A stretch of DNA of 36,929 nt from an uncultured Granulosicoccaceae bacterium (GTDB taxonomy: Bacteria; Pseudomonadota; Gammaproteobacteria; Granulosicoccales; Granulosicoccaceae). The position numbers and the translations under genes are program-made. Of this stretch, positions 25,700 through 33,645 are shown one piece after another (the stretch's first letter is position 1; the number at the start of each line of letters is the position of its first letter). The notes beneath the pieces are model-generated. The model made no database searches and was not told the DNA's origin. It saw only the letters and a list, made by a program, of their open reading frames with translations. The stretch spans positions 1 through 36,929 of the forward strand of contig CALJAA010000171.1 in assembly GCA_938028465.1 (NCBI GenBank), given 5' to 3'.

Positions 25700-25785
25700 A
25701 TTGGGCGGCCGGTAAAGTGGAACAGGATGCGGCCCAATGATACAACATTTAACGCTACATTAGATAAACAATCGCGACGCAAATC
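25700..25785. promoter_or_regulatory. Divergent guaB/xseA control region with an inverted repeat
   Basis: These 86 bp must hold promoters for both genes. ATTGGGC (25700-25706) and GCCCAAT (25732-25738) are perfect inverted copies 25 bp apart; the first touches the guaB ATG. In the guaB transcript the two would pair across the ribosome-binding region, which could limit translation. Promoter hexamers are not clear. Confidence 0.4.
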
Positions 25786-27129
25786 ATGGCCGACAAGAAC
25801 GAACAACGTAAAATTTTTACGGTTTCTAGATTAAATCAGGAAGTTCAGCAAATACTGGAATCCGGGTTTGGTCTGCTATGGCTGCAAGGCGAGCTTTCCA
25901 ATTTCAGCCGCCCAGCAAGTGGTCATTTTTACTTCACGTTAAAAGACAGCCAATCGCAGATACGTTGCGCAATGTTTCGTGGCCGCAACCGCTATGTCGA
26001 CTTTAAACCTGAGAGCGGTGAAGCTGTATTGGTGCGCGGCAAGTTAGGGCTTTATAGCGCCCGAGGCGATTTCCAGTTAATTGTTGAACACATGGAGCAA
26101 GCAGGTGAAGGCCAACTGCGCCAAGCGTTTGAAGAGCGTAAACGCAAGCTTGAGCAATTGGGCTGGTTTGATCAGGAGAATAAACAGGAGATCCCCACAC
26201 TGCCGAACACGATTGGCGTGGTGACATCGCCCACGGGTGCCGCCATAAAAGACGTGCTCCAAGTACTGGCTAGGCGCTACCCCCAAGCAGCTGTGATTGT
26301 GTACCCCTGCTTGGTTCAAGGTGAGCAAGCAGCGCCAGCTATTGCGCAAGCTCTCAGCAAGGCAAACGAACGCAACGAGTGTGATGTGTTATTGCTTGTT
26401 CGAGGTGGAGGCTCATTGGAAGATCTTTGGGCATTTAATGAAGAGGTCGTTGCCTCCGCGATCAAAGAAAGCGAACTACCGATAGTGTCTGGTGTGGGCC
26501 ATGAAGTTGATGTGACCATTGCTGACTTGGTAGCCGATTTGAGGGCACCTACTCCCTCCGCTGCAGCTGAACTGGCAACACCCGATACCACAACGCTAGG
26601 TAAACGCCTTAACCAAGCCATGCAATCCCTTGTTTACTACATGCGTAATCAACTTGACCAGCACGGAACCCAATTGAGCAACGCTGACACTAGGCTTCAA
26701 GCTCGACATCCACAGCGACAAATAGAAAGCCAGCAACAACGTATTGACGAATTGGCGCTACGCTTGCAACAGAGCACTGAACGACAGCAGGCCAACCGCC
26801 AACAAACCCTGCAGCAGCTACAACGACAGCTGAGGGCCCATTCGCCAGATCAACAACTGAACAACCACCGTCTCCATCTCAAGCAACTCACCAAGTTGCT
26901 CGAAAACCATACGACACGACGGGTGACCGAATTTAAGTCCAGACACGCCATTGTAGCCAGAGCATTGAACGCCGTGAGTCCGTTGGCTACTCTGGACAGA
27001 GGCTTTGCAGTAGTGCGCCACAAGGATGTATTAGTGACTAATGCCACACAATTAAAAAACGGCGATCAGATAACTACCAAGCTAGCCATAGGGCAAGTTA
27101 CCAGCACAGTGAATAAAGCTGAATCCTGA
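25786..27129 (+). CDS. xseA: Exodeoxyribonuclease VII large subunit
   Basis: XseA, with the small subunit XseB, degrades single-stranded DNA from both ends. The 447 residues are normal. An N-terminal OB-fold (about 8-105; FTVSRLNQEVQQILESGFGL, GELSNFSRPASGHFYFTLKD) leads into the catalytic domain (GVVTSPTGAAIKDVLQVLAR, RGGGSLEDLWAFNEE, VGHEVDVTIADLVADLRAPT). A long Gln/Arg-rich coiled coil (about 265-385) precedes the C-terminal GFAVVRH strand. xseB is not in the window. The location beside guaB matches many gammaproteobacteria. Confidence 0.97.
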   Translation: MADKNEQRKIFTVSRLNQEVQQILESGFGLLWLQGELSNFSRPASGHFYFTLKDSQSQIRCAMFRGRNRYVDFKPESGEAVLVRGKLGLYSARGDFQLIVEHMEQAGEGQLRQAFEERKRKLEQLGWFDQENKQEIPTLPNTIGVVTSPTGAAIKDVLQVLARRYPQAAVIVYPCLVQGEQAAPAIAQALSKANERNECDVLLLVRGGGSLEDLWAFNEEVVASAIKESELPIVSGVGHEVDVTIADLVADLRAPTPSAAAELATPDTTTLGKRLNQAMQSLVYYMRNQLDQHGTQLSNADTRLQARHPQRQIESQQQRIDELALRLQQSTERQQANRQQTLQQLQRQLRAHSPDQQLNNHRLHLKQLTKLLENHTTRRVTEFKSRHAIVARALNAVSPLATLDRGFAVVRHKDVLVTNATQLKNGDQITTKLAIGQVTSTVNKAES

Positions 27130-27169
27130 TCTCAAGCCCTTCAGCTTTGAAATTTATAATTCATTTTTT
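27115..27169 (+). terminator. Possible terminator of xseA
   Basis: AAAGCTGAA (27115-27123) and TTCAGCTTT (27140-27148) form a 9-bp stem that spans the xseA stop codon. A run of six T follows at 27164-27169, about 15 bases after the stem, which is farther than usual. Confidence 0.35.
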
Positions 27170-27225
27170 CTATTATTTATCAATAGCTTAACCTGTAACG
27201 CATGCCTCCCGAAAAGCTCAAGCGC

Positions 27226-27254
27226 TTGCAATTTGTTTAAAAATTTGGTAAAAC
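27226..27254 (+). promoter_or_regulatory. Candidate promoter of dksA
   Basis: TTGCAA (27226-27231) and TAAAAC (27249-27254) are 17 bp apart, each matching four of six consensus bases, in an AT-rich stretch about 40 bp before the dksA start. Confidence 0.35.
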
Positions 27255-27291
27255 ACCGCGCTGCAAAATCTACTGTTCCACGGGGGAGCAT

Positions 27292-28251
27292 ATGGCCAAG
27301 GCCAGCACCAAAAAGAAGCCAGTAACTAAGGCTGCAACGACGGTTGCCGCTGCAAAGAAAACCGCCTCTAAAAAAGTGGCTGCAAAAAAGGTTGTGGCTA
27401 AAAAAGCAGCTAGCAAAACTGCTGTGGCGAAAAAAACGACTAAGAAGGTCGCCGATAGTGCAACTTCTAAGAAAAAGGCCGCAGCGGCTAAAAAACCAGC
27501 TGCCAAGAAGGTAGCGGCTAAGAAAGTGGCGACCAAGAAGGCACCTGCTAGTAAGCCAGCTGCGAAGAAAACCGCCGCGAAAAAAGCGACGTCAAAAAAG
27601 GTCGCAGCCAAGGCACCGGAGGCTGAAAAGAAGGCCACTACCAAAAAGGTTGCAGCGAAGGCTGAAAAGACCACGAAAGCACCGGCAGCAGCACCTGTAA
27701 AAAAAGCTACCGCGAAAAAAACAACAAAGAAAACCGCCGCCGCAGTGAAAGAAAAAGCACCCGTGGCCGATAAAGATGTAGCGACAAAAAAACCGGCCAA
27801 AACTGTGAAAGCTAATACCCCTAACATCTCGGTCAGTGAAGCAATTCCTTCCGAAGTCGTGCCTTACGAGCGCGAAAAAAATAGCCACTACATGGACGAA
27901 AAAGAGCTGGCCTACTTCAGTGCGAAATTGAAGGAATGGAAGCAGCAGTTAATGGAAGAAGTTGATCGCACAGTTGGGCACATGAAAGACGATGCGACTA
28001 ACTTTCCTGATCCAAACGACAGAGCAACTCAAGAAGAAGAATTTAGCCTAGAGCTACGTACGCGTGATCGCGAACGCAAGCTAATCAAAAAAATCAACGA
28101 AGCGCAAAAGCGCATTGAGGATGACGATTACGGTTATTGCGAAACTTGCGGTGTGGAGATTGGTGTAGGCCGATTAGAGGCCAGACCAACTGCCGAGCTT
28201 TGTTTCGACTGTAAGACTCTAGAAGAAATTCGCGAACGGCAAATAGCGTAA
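27292..28251 (+). CDS. dksA: DksA with long Lys/Ala-rich histone-H1-like N-terminal extension
   Basis: The protein has 319 residues from ATG 27292, marked by a strong GGGGGAG site 3-10 bases upstream, against about 150 in E. coli DksA. Residues about 190-319 are a complete DksA: coiled coil with the acidic tip FPDPNDRATQEEEF, then the C4 zinc site CETCGVEIGVGRLEARP...LCFDC and the C-terminal helix. DksA enters the RNA polymerase secondary channel and works with ppGpp. Residues 1-178 are almost only Lys, Ala, Thr, Val and Ser in KKxAAKK-like repeats, resembling histone H1 tails or AlgP, and should be disordered and bind nucleic acid. The same frame and start show it is one protein. An internal ATG at 27892 could give a core-only form but lacks a good ribosome-binding site. 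gluQRS follows 12 bp later. Confidence 0.93.
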   Translation: MAKASTKKKPVTKAATTVAAAKKTASKKVAAKKVVAKKAASKTAVAKKTTKKVADSATSKKKAAAAKKPAAKKVAAKKVATKKAPASKPAAKKTAAKKATSKKVAAKAPEAEKKATTKKVAAKAEKTTKAPAAAPVKKATAKKTTKKTAAAVKEKAPVADKDVATKKPAKTVKANTPNISVSEAIPSEVVPYEREKNSHYMDEKELAYFSAKLKEWKQQLMEEVDRTVGHMKDDATNFPDPNDRATQEEEFSLELRTRDRERKLIKKINEAQKRIEDDDYGYCETCGVEIGVGRLEARPTAELCFDCKTLEEIRERQIA

Positions 28252-28263
28252 GCACACTTATAA

Positions 28264-29157
28264 ATGAACGCATCAGGGCAATACCTAGGTAGGTTTGCCC
28301 CTTCCCCAACCGGCGAACTGCATTTTGGTTCGCTCGTTGCGGCAATGGCGAGCTACTGCGACGCCAAACACAACCACGGTAAGTGGCTAGTCCGTATCGA
28401 CAATATCGACCCCCCTCGCGAACTCTCCGGTGCAATAGCATCAATCATCGAATCACTAACCGTGTTTGGTTTTCGGTGGGATAACAAGTTAGTGATGCAA
28501 GCTGATCGCAGCAATGTTTATCGCGCAGCGTTAAATGATCTTTCAGCTGCCAACTTGCTGTACTGCTGTTCATGTATTCGTCGCGATTTAAAAGCCTATC
28601 AACACTATCCTGGGATCTGTGTGCCAGCGTCATTAGCATCAGCGCAAAGCGATGTGATGACTCGCTTAGACGAAGGCGCAGCCTTAACCAGCGTACGAAT
28701 GCGAACCGACGGTATAGTGCACTTTACTGATTTGTGTCACGGCCCAATTGAGACTAATTTTAACCAAACACCCGATGACCCAATACTGCTTAGAAAAGAC
28801 GGATTGTTCTCCTACGCCTTAGCATGCGCAGTAGATGATGCTGATGGGATCACCCATGTAGTACGCGGTAGCGACCTACTAGACACCACCAGCCATCAAA
28901 TCGCGATTATGCAGGCCCTTGGCAAAACTGCGCCACAGTATGCCCATATACCCGTAGCCACCGGTTTAGACGGGCACAAGCTCAGCAAACAGACACACGC
29001 CGCAGTGTTAGACCCTCAAAATGCGATAGCATTGCTAGGTGAATCTTGGGCCCACCTTGGCCAAGACCCGTTTACGTTTTCCACCACAGGCGAATTTTGG
29101 AATGCCGCTGTTTCACGTTGGCAACTTAGCAAGGTTAGAATCGCTATCGAAGGCTAA
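28264..29157 (+). CDS. gluQRS: Glutamyl-Q tRNA(Asp) synthetase
   Basis: The 297-residue enzyme is a GluRS-like protein without an anticodon-binding domain; it glutamylates queuosine in tRNA(Asp). Seen are GRFAPSPTGELHFGS (HIGH-type HFGS, 20-23), zinc ligands C102, C104, Y115 and C119, and the KMSKS-type HKLSKQ. Where E. coli has RIEDIDPPRE this has RIDNIDPPRE (D46, N47), so the usual Glu that contacts the substrate amino acid is Asp. It follows dksA, as in many gammaproteobacteria, and precedes the small cbrX-like gene by 2 bp. Confidence 0.94.
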   Translation: MNASGQYLGRFAPSPTGELHFGSLVAAMASYCDAKHNHGKWLVRIDNIDPPRELSGAIASIIESLTVFGFRWDNKLVMQADRSNVYRAALNDLSAANLLYCCSCIRRDLKAYQHYPGICVPASLASAQSDVMTRLDEGAALTSVRMRTDGIVHFTDLCHGPIETNFNQTPDDPILLRKDGLFSYALACAVDDADGITHVVRGSDLLDTTSHQIAIMQALGKTAPQYAHIPVATGLDGHKLSKQTHAAVLDPQNAIALLGESWAHLGQDPFTFSTTGEFWNAAVSRWQLSKVRIAIEG

Positions 29158-29159
29158 AT

Positions 29160-29348
29160 ATGCCTGAGCGTAACGGCCATGACCACACCCTGCTCATACT
29201 GTGTGTAGCTGTGTTTATTTTCTCCTCGCCGTTTACCACTTGGTGGTCAAGCTTTTCGTTGCCGTGGTATGCCATGTTTATCGTTTGGGCAATCATTATT
29301 TTTTTGGTCGCCATGAATCAACGCAACAGACGACGCAATGGAGATTGA
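29160..29348 (+). CDS. cbrX: CbrX-like small membrane protein upstream of the sensor kinase
   Basis: This 62-residue protein has a short polar N-terminus, two hydrophobic segments (about 11-28 and 35-52) and a basic end NQRNRRRNGD. Its position, just after gluQRS and overlapping cbrA by 11 bp, and its size match the small CbrX ORF known upstream of cbrA in Pseudomonas, where the two are translationally coupled. I have no motif evidence beyond this. It may help insertion or regulation of the kinase. Confidence 0.7.
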   Translation: MPERNGHDHTLLILCVAVFIFSSPFTTWWSSFSLPWYAMFIVWAIIIFLVAMNQRNRRRNGD

Positions 29349-32250
29349 ACTAGCGTGGCTGTTCGCCATGGCAATTGGCTATTTGGCGGTGTTGTTTCTC
29401 ATTGCTTATGCAACCGATGCCGGATGGTTGCCTGAAAAATTAGTAAGCCACCCGGCTATATACGCTTTGTCATTAGGCGTGTACGCAACCTCTTGGACTT
29501 ACTACGGCAGTGTTGGTTTAGCCAACAACAGCGGATATGCTTTTTTAACAATTTATTTGGGGGTTACTGCCGCCTTTATATTAGGCCCGTATTTGCTCAA
29601 GCCTTTGCTGCGCTTATGCCGCGAATACCAATTAACCTCCATAGCTGATTTACTGGCCTTCCGTTACGGTGGTAGAGGCACCGGCCTAATCGTCACCTTG
29701 TTTATGCTGATCGGTATTCTGCCTTATATCTCATTGCAAATTCGTGCCGTAACCGAATCCATCCAAATACTAAGCAAGCAAGTGCCACCAGATATTTTAG
29801 CCTTGGTATTTTGTTTATTGATCACCGTGTTTGCCGTACTCTTTGGAGCACGCCATTTATCGCCTCGTGAAAAACACCGTGGATTAGTTGTGGCTATCGC
29901 CTTTGAATCAGCCGTAAAACTGATCGCCTTGCTAGTGGCGGGCGTGTTTGTGGTAACGCAGGTATTTGAATCACCTGTCGCCATGAACGAGTGGGCAAAC
30001 AATCAACAAGAAGCGTTACAACAACTATATCAACCCAGTAGCAGTGGCCTGTGGTCAACCCTCCTGCTATTGGCTTTTTGCGCAGCGTTTTTATTGCCAC
30101 GCCAATATCACATGACATTCGTTGAAAACGAAAGGCCAGAGCATCTCAATACGGCCTATTGGTTGTTCCCACTGTATTTGTTACTGCTTAACCTTCCTAT
30201 TATTCCGATCCTGTTCGCCGGCAGATATCTTGAACTGGATATATCACCTGATTTTTTTGTATTGGGCATGTCCATCGAGATGAACAACGTTTGGCTAGCA
30301 AGTTTGATATTTTTAGGTGGTTTATCAGCTGCTAGTGCCATGATGATTGTGACAACGCTAGCCTTGTCATACATGTGCCTGAATTACTTATTACTACCAG
30401 CATCATTGTCTGGCAGACACAGTTCCGATTTTTATCAACGTTTGCTTTGGAGCAAACGCTTAATTATTGCGATGATCATTGCGGCAGGTTACGGTTTTTA
30501 TATTGTTATCGAATCTAACGCGGGCTTAGCAAGCTTAGGATTAATTTCGTTTGTGGCTGCAGCACAATTACTACCTGGTGTAATCGGCTTACTATATTGG
30601 GCGCGGGCAACACAAGTTGGTTTTCTTGCCGGTTTATCCGGTGGCGCTATTGTGTGGTTTTTACTATTAATTTGGCCGCTACTTAATCCTGATACACAAC
30701 TCATCAATCGTATTCCAGTCGATACAGACATCTGGACGCTTTCAACGTTTTGCACATTGGCTACTAACGGATTTTTATTCGCCATCGGCTCACTACTGAG
30801 CAAACCGACTCCAGATGAGCAGGCAGCAACGCAGGCTGCGATGGAACAATCAAGCTTTGCATTGAGTGAGCCCTACACTGCCCGATCAGTTAATCACTAT
30901 CTGTATGCCATGCAAGAAGCTTTAGGTAACAAGGTAGCCAAGAAAGAAATCGAAAGCGCATTAACCGAAACCGGTATCGATGTTGGCGAAACACGACAAA
31001 CAGAGCTGCGTTTATTTCACGAACGTTTAGAACGTAATTTAACCGGCCTACTCGGCCCGACTACGGCACGGAACATATTGCGCCCCGGCCACATTACTTT
31101 CAAAAATGACGGCTCCGATGCTCCTGATGCACGTTTGCTTGAGATGCGGTTAGAGGCATCGCGCGAGCAAATGCGCGGCATGACCAAGCAACTAGATGAC
31201 TTACGACGATATCTACGCGATGTATTGCTAGAGATGCCGCTGGGTGTTTGCTCGATAGCGGCAAACGGCAACGTATTTTTGTGGAACTCAACCATGGAAA
31301 CCTACACCGGTATTAGTGAAAGCGCGGCCCGCAATCGATCACCCGCGCAATTGCCTGAACCTTGGAACGCTTTACTAAAAGACTTTGCCGACTCCGACGA
31401 AACTCATCGCTTTCGCTGCCACATCATTCACAACGGGCGTAATGTGACCTTTAACTTACACAAAGCCGATGTCGGCGGCACGGGTGACAGCAACGATCAC
31501 TTGGCAGGCCAAGTTATTTTGATGGAAGACCGCACCGACCTAGACACGCTAGAAACAGAATTAGCGCATAGCGAGCGCTTGGCATCGGTCGGCAGGTTGG
31601 CAGCAGGCGTTGCACACGAGATCGGCAACCCGTTAACCGGCATTGCCAGCATCGCTCAAAATTTGCAGCACGACAGCGTCGATGCCACACCCGATGACAC
31701 CAACGAACAAGCAGGCGATATTCTCAACCAAGTTGATCGTATCAATAACATTGTTCGATCATTGCTAACCTTCTCTCATGCGGAGGAGTTCACCGCCCCT
31801 TCGTTTCAAGCAGTCGATTTAACCAGTAGTGTTAACGACTCACTTCGCCTAGTTCGACTATCGCCTGACATCAGAAACATTAAATTTGATGTCGATCTTC
31901 CAAAAAAGCTAATGGTGCAAGGTGACTCTAATCAATTGGCTCAGGTTTTCGTTAATCTGATCAACAATGCCTGCGATGCCACCGGCGCAAAAGGGACCAT
32001 CAGCATTAAAGGGTCATCAAACCAGCACAGCGCTCAAATTACGGTTTGCGACAATGGTAGCGGCATTGACCCTGCAATAAGAGAACAAGTGTTCGAGCCC
32101 TTCTTCACCACCAAAGAAGTGGGTCGTGGTACGGGTTTAGGCTTATCACTGGTGTACAGCATCGTGACCAATCACGGTGGCAAGGTACGCATTTTGGACA
32201 ACCCTAACACTCAAGGCATTTGCATTCAGGTTACGATACCCACCGAATGA
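29338..32250 (+). CDS. cbrA: CbrA-like sensor histidine kinase with solute-symporter domain
   Basis: The 970-residue protein joins an N-terminal sodium/solute symporter (SSS) domain of about 13 membrane helices (about 1-500; WTYYGSVGLANNSGYAFLTI, LGARHLSPREKHRGLV-type loop, VGLLYWARATQVGFLAGLSG) to a cytoplasmic PAS-like domain (about 630-735), a HisKA domain with phosphorylatable His in AAGVAHEIGNPLTGIASIAQ (H760) and a HATPase domain (NLINNACDA, DNGSGIDP, GRGTGLGLSLV). Such kinases (CbrA, CrbS) sense or transport carbon sources such as histidine or acetate and phosphorylate a response regulator. Its stop overlaps the regulator's start by 4 bp (ATGA), a standard coupled pair. The small gene before it overlaps it too. 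Confidence 0.93.
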   Translation: MEIELAWLFAMAIGYLAVLFLIAYATDAGWLPEKLVSHPAIYALSLGVYATSWTYYGSVGLANNSGYAFLTIYLGVTAAFILGPYLLKPLLRLCREYQLTSIADLLAFRYGGRGTGLIVTLFMLIGILPYISLQIRAVTESIQILSKQVPPDILALVFCLLITVFAVLFGARHLSPREKHRGLVVAIAFESAVKLIALLVAGVFVVTQVFESPVAMNEWANNQQEALQQLYQPSSSGLWSTLLLLAFCAAFLLPRQYHMTFVENERPEHLNTAYWLFPLYLLLLNLPIIPILFAGRYLELDISPDFFVLGMSIEMNNVWLASLIFLGGLSAASAMMIVTTLALSYMCLNYLLLPASLSGRHSSDFYQRLLWSKRLIIAMIIAAGYGFYIVIESNAGLASLGLISFVAAAQLLPGVIGLLYWARATQVGFLAGLSGGAIVWFLLLIWPLLNPDTQLINRIPVDTDIWTLSTFCTLATNGFLFAIGSLLSKPTPDEQAATQAAMEQSSFALSEPYTARSVNHYLYAMQEALGNKVAKKEIESALTETGIDVGETRQTELRLFHERLERNLTGLLGPTTARNILRPGHITFKNDGSDAPDARLLEMRLEASREQMRGMTKQLDDLRRYLRDVLLEMPLGVCSIAANGNVFLWNSTMETYTGISESAARNRSPAQLPEPWNALLKDFADSDETHRFRCHIIHNGRNVTFNLHKADVGGTGDSNDHLAGQVILMEDRTDLDTLETELAHSERLASVGRLAAGVAHEIGNPLTGIASIAQNLQHDSVDATPDDTNEQAGDILNQVDRINNIVRSLLTFSHAEEFTAPSFQAVDLTSSVNDSLRLVRLSPDIRNIKFDVDLPKKLMVQGDSNQLAQVFVNLINNACDATGAKGTISIKGSSNQHSAQITVCDNGSGIDPAIREQVFEPFFTTKEVGRGTGLGLSLVYSIVTNHGGKVRILDNPNTQGICIQVTIPTE

Positions 32251-33545
32251 GCAGCATATTAATCATTGAAGACGAGGAAGTGATCCTCAAAGCACTCAAA
32301 CGATTGCTTGAGCGCAACAATTACACCGTCAACACGGCCATGTCGATTCAAGAAGCGCTAGAGCAGCAGCCACAAGGGTTTGATTTAATACTCGCTGATT
32401 TGCGCTTACCCGGTGGCGAAGGTACAGACATTATCCCTGCCGCAGGCAAGGTGCCGGTGGTGATCATGACCAGTCACGCCAGTGTACGTTCTGCTGTTAG
32501 CGCTATGCGCGAAGGCGCTATTGACTACATTGCCAAACCATTTGATCACGACGAACTGATCATGGTGATCGAACGCTCTTTGCTACAAAATCGTTTACTG
32601 GCTATGAACAACAGCCTCAAGCAAGACTTAAGACGTTTACTACCAACAGAAGAGGTGATCAATACCAGTTGCATGCAATCAGTGCTAAGCGAAATTGGTG
32701 AGTTACGTGATCATCAACGGCAATTGTTTTTACACGGTGAACGCGGCACCGAAAAAGAACTACTTGCACGTGCACTACACCACCACAGCGATCGCAAAGA
32801 GGCGCAGATTATCGTCGCAGATCTTCCGGGCCTTGACCCAGCAACAGCAGAAGAGGCCTTGTTCAGTCATACTGAAAGCTTATTGCATTCGGCGATCAAT
32901 GGCACCTTAGTGCTTAGGCACCCTCACTACTTGCCGGAAAAACTGCAAACGCGCCTATTGGATTGTTTAAGTAGCAATACCATTTACGGCGAGAGCGGTA
33001 GCCGACAACTTAACATTCGCACCATTTGTATTAGTAATCACTCGCTGAGCACCTTAGTAAGCGAGCACAACTTCTTAGCGCCGTTAGCTGAACTATTTAC
33101 AGATAACAGTTATGAAGTGCCGCCGTTAAGAGAGTTTCGTAACGACTTACCACTACTGGCTGAACATTATTTGTCTTACTACAAAGTGCAGTACGGCAAA
33201 GACAAACTGACTTACTCAGGCAACGCACTCGCGGCGATCCGCGCCTATCATTGGCCTGGCAATATTGATGAGCTCAAGGTGGCGGTGGAAAAAGCGATCT
33301 TAACCACCGAATCTTCAGAGGTACAACCACTGGACTTAGGTTTAGGCATAGCAGGCGATACAGGCAGCGCGGCACCGCGTTGCATCAGCCTCGACGACTA
33401 TTTTCGCTACGTCGTGCTGCAGCATCAATCCGCATTATCCGAAACCGAATTAGCTCAAACCCTGGGCATTAGTCGCAAAGCTTTGTGGGAAAGGCGCCAA
33501 AAAATGCAGCTCTTACGGGATTCTGACGCTCCAAAAGCCTCATAA
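32247..33545 (+). CDS. cbrB: CbrB-like response regulator with degenerate sigma-54 AAA+ domain
   Basis: The protein has 432 residues from ATG 32247; a frame to 32220 lies inside cbrA and is rejected. Receiver domain (1-115): acidic E8-D9, phospho-Asp D51 in DLILADLRLPGGEG, TSHAS, Lys in IAKPFD. The central domain keeps the length and order of an NtrC-type AAA+ domain, but the motifs are lost: Walker A reads GERGTEKE (164-171; usual GESGTGKE), the GAFTGA loop is SLLHSA (211-216), and Walker B is NGTLVLRHP (usual GGTLFLDEI). Sensor I Asn (ISN, N264) and YHWPGNIDEL near 335-343 remain. A Fis-like HTH ends it (LAQTLGISRKALWERRQKMQ). It probably binds DNA but is unlikely to remodel sigma-54 polymerase. 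Confidence 0.88.
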   Translation: MSSILIIEDEEVILKALKRLLERNNYTVNTAMSIQEALEQQPQGFDLILADLRLPGGEGTDIIPAAGKVPVVIMTSHASVRSAVSAMREGAIDYIAKPFDHDELIMVIERSLLQNRLLAMNNSLKQDLRRLLPTEEVINTSCMQSVLSEIGELRDHQRQLFLHGERGTEKELLARALHHHSDRKEAQIIVADLPGLDPATAEEALFSHTESLLHSAINGTLVLRHPHYLPEKLQTRLLDCLSSNTIYGESGSRQLNIRTICISNHSLSTLVSEHNFLAPLAELFTDNSYEVPPLREFRNDLPLLAEHYLSYYKVQYGKDKLTYSGNALAAIRAYHWPGNIDELKVAVEKAILTTESSEVQPLDLGLGIAGDTGSAAPRCISLDDYFRYVVLQHQSALSETELAQTLGISRKALWERRQKMQLLRDSDAPKAS

Positions 33546-33557
33546 ACTCTTATTAAT

Positions 33558-33615
33558 CAATTGGTTACAATTAACCAGTTGAGTGCTTTCGCTGTGCCAC
33601 ACAAGCGGGTAAAAT
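33558..33615 (+). promoter_or_regulatory. Dyad and candidate promoter upstream of acs
   Basis: CAATTGGTTA (33558-33567), CAAT, TAACCAGTTG (33572-33581) form a 24-bp dyad with one mismatch per arm pair. About 28 bp on is a -10-like TAAAAT (33610-33615), 17 bp after a weak TTTCGC (33587-33592). The dyad centre would lie about 52 bp before the inferred start of transcription, a place typical for activator binding. The acs ATG is at 33646. Confidence 0.4.
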
Positions 33616-33645
33616 TCATCCATTCTTTACAATTAGGTTCTATCA

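Noticed and set aside
27270..27827. Long minus-strand open frame rich in Ala and Phe opposite the dksA 5' half
   Set aside because: It is the antisense reading of Lys/Ala codons (AAG/GCN read as CTT/NGC), has no ribosome-binding site, and dksA itself has a strong one.
33546..33645. A crcZ-like small RNA after cbrB
   Set aside because: The gap is only 100 bp, with no series of AAYAAYAA Hfq/Crc motifs and no sigma-54 promoter.
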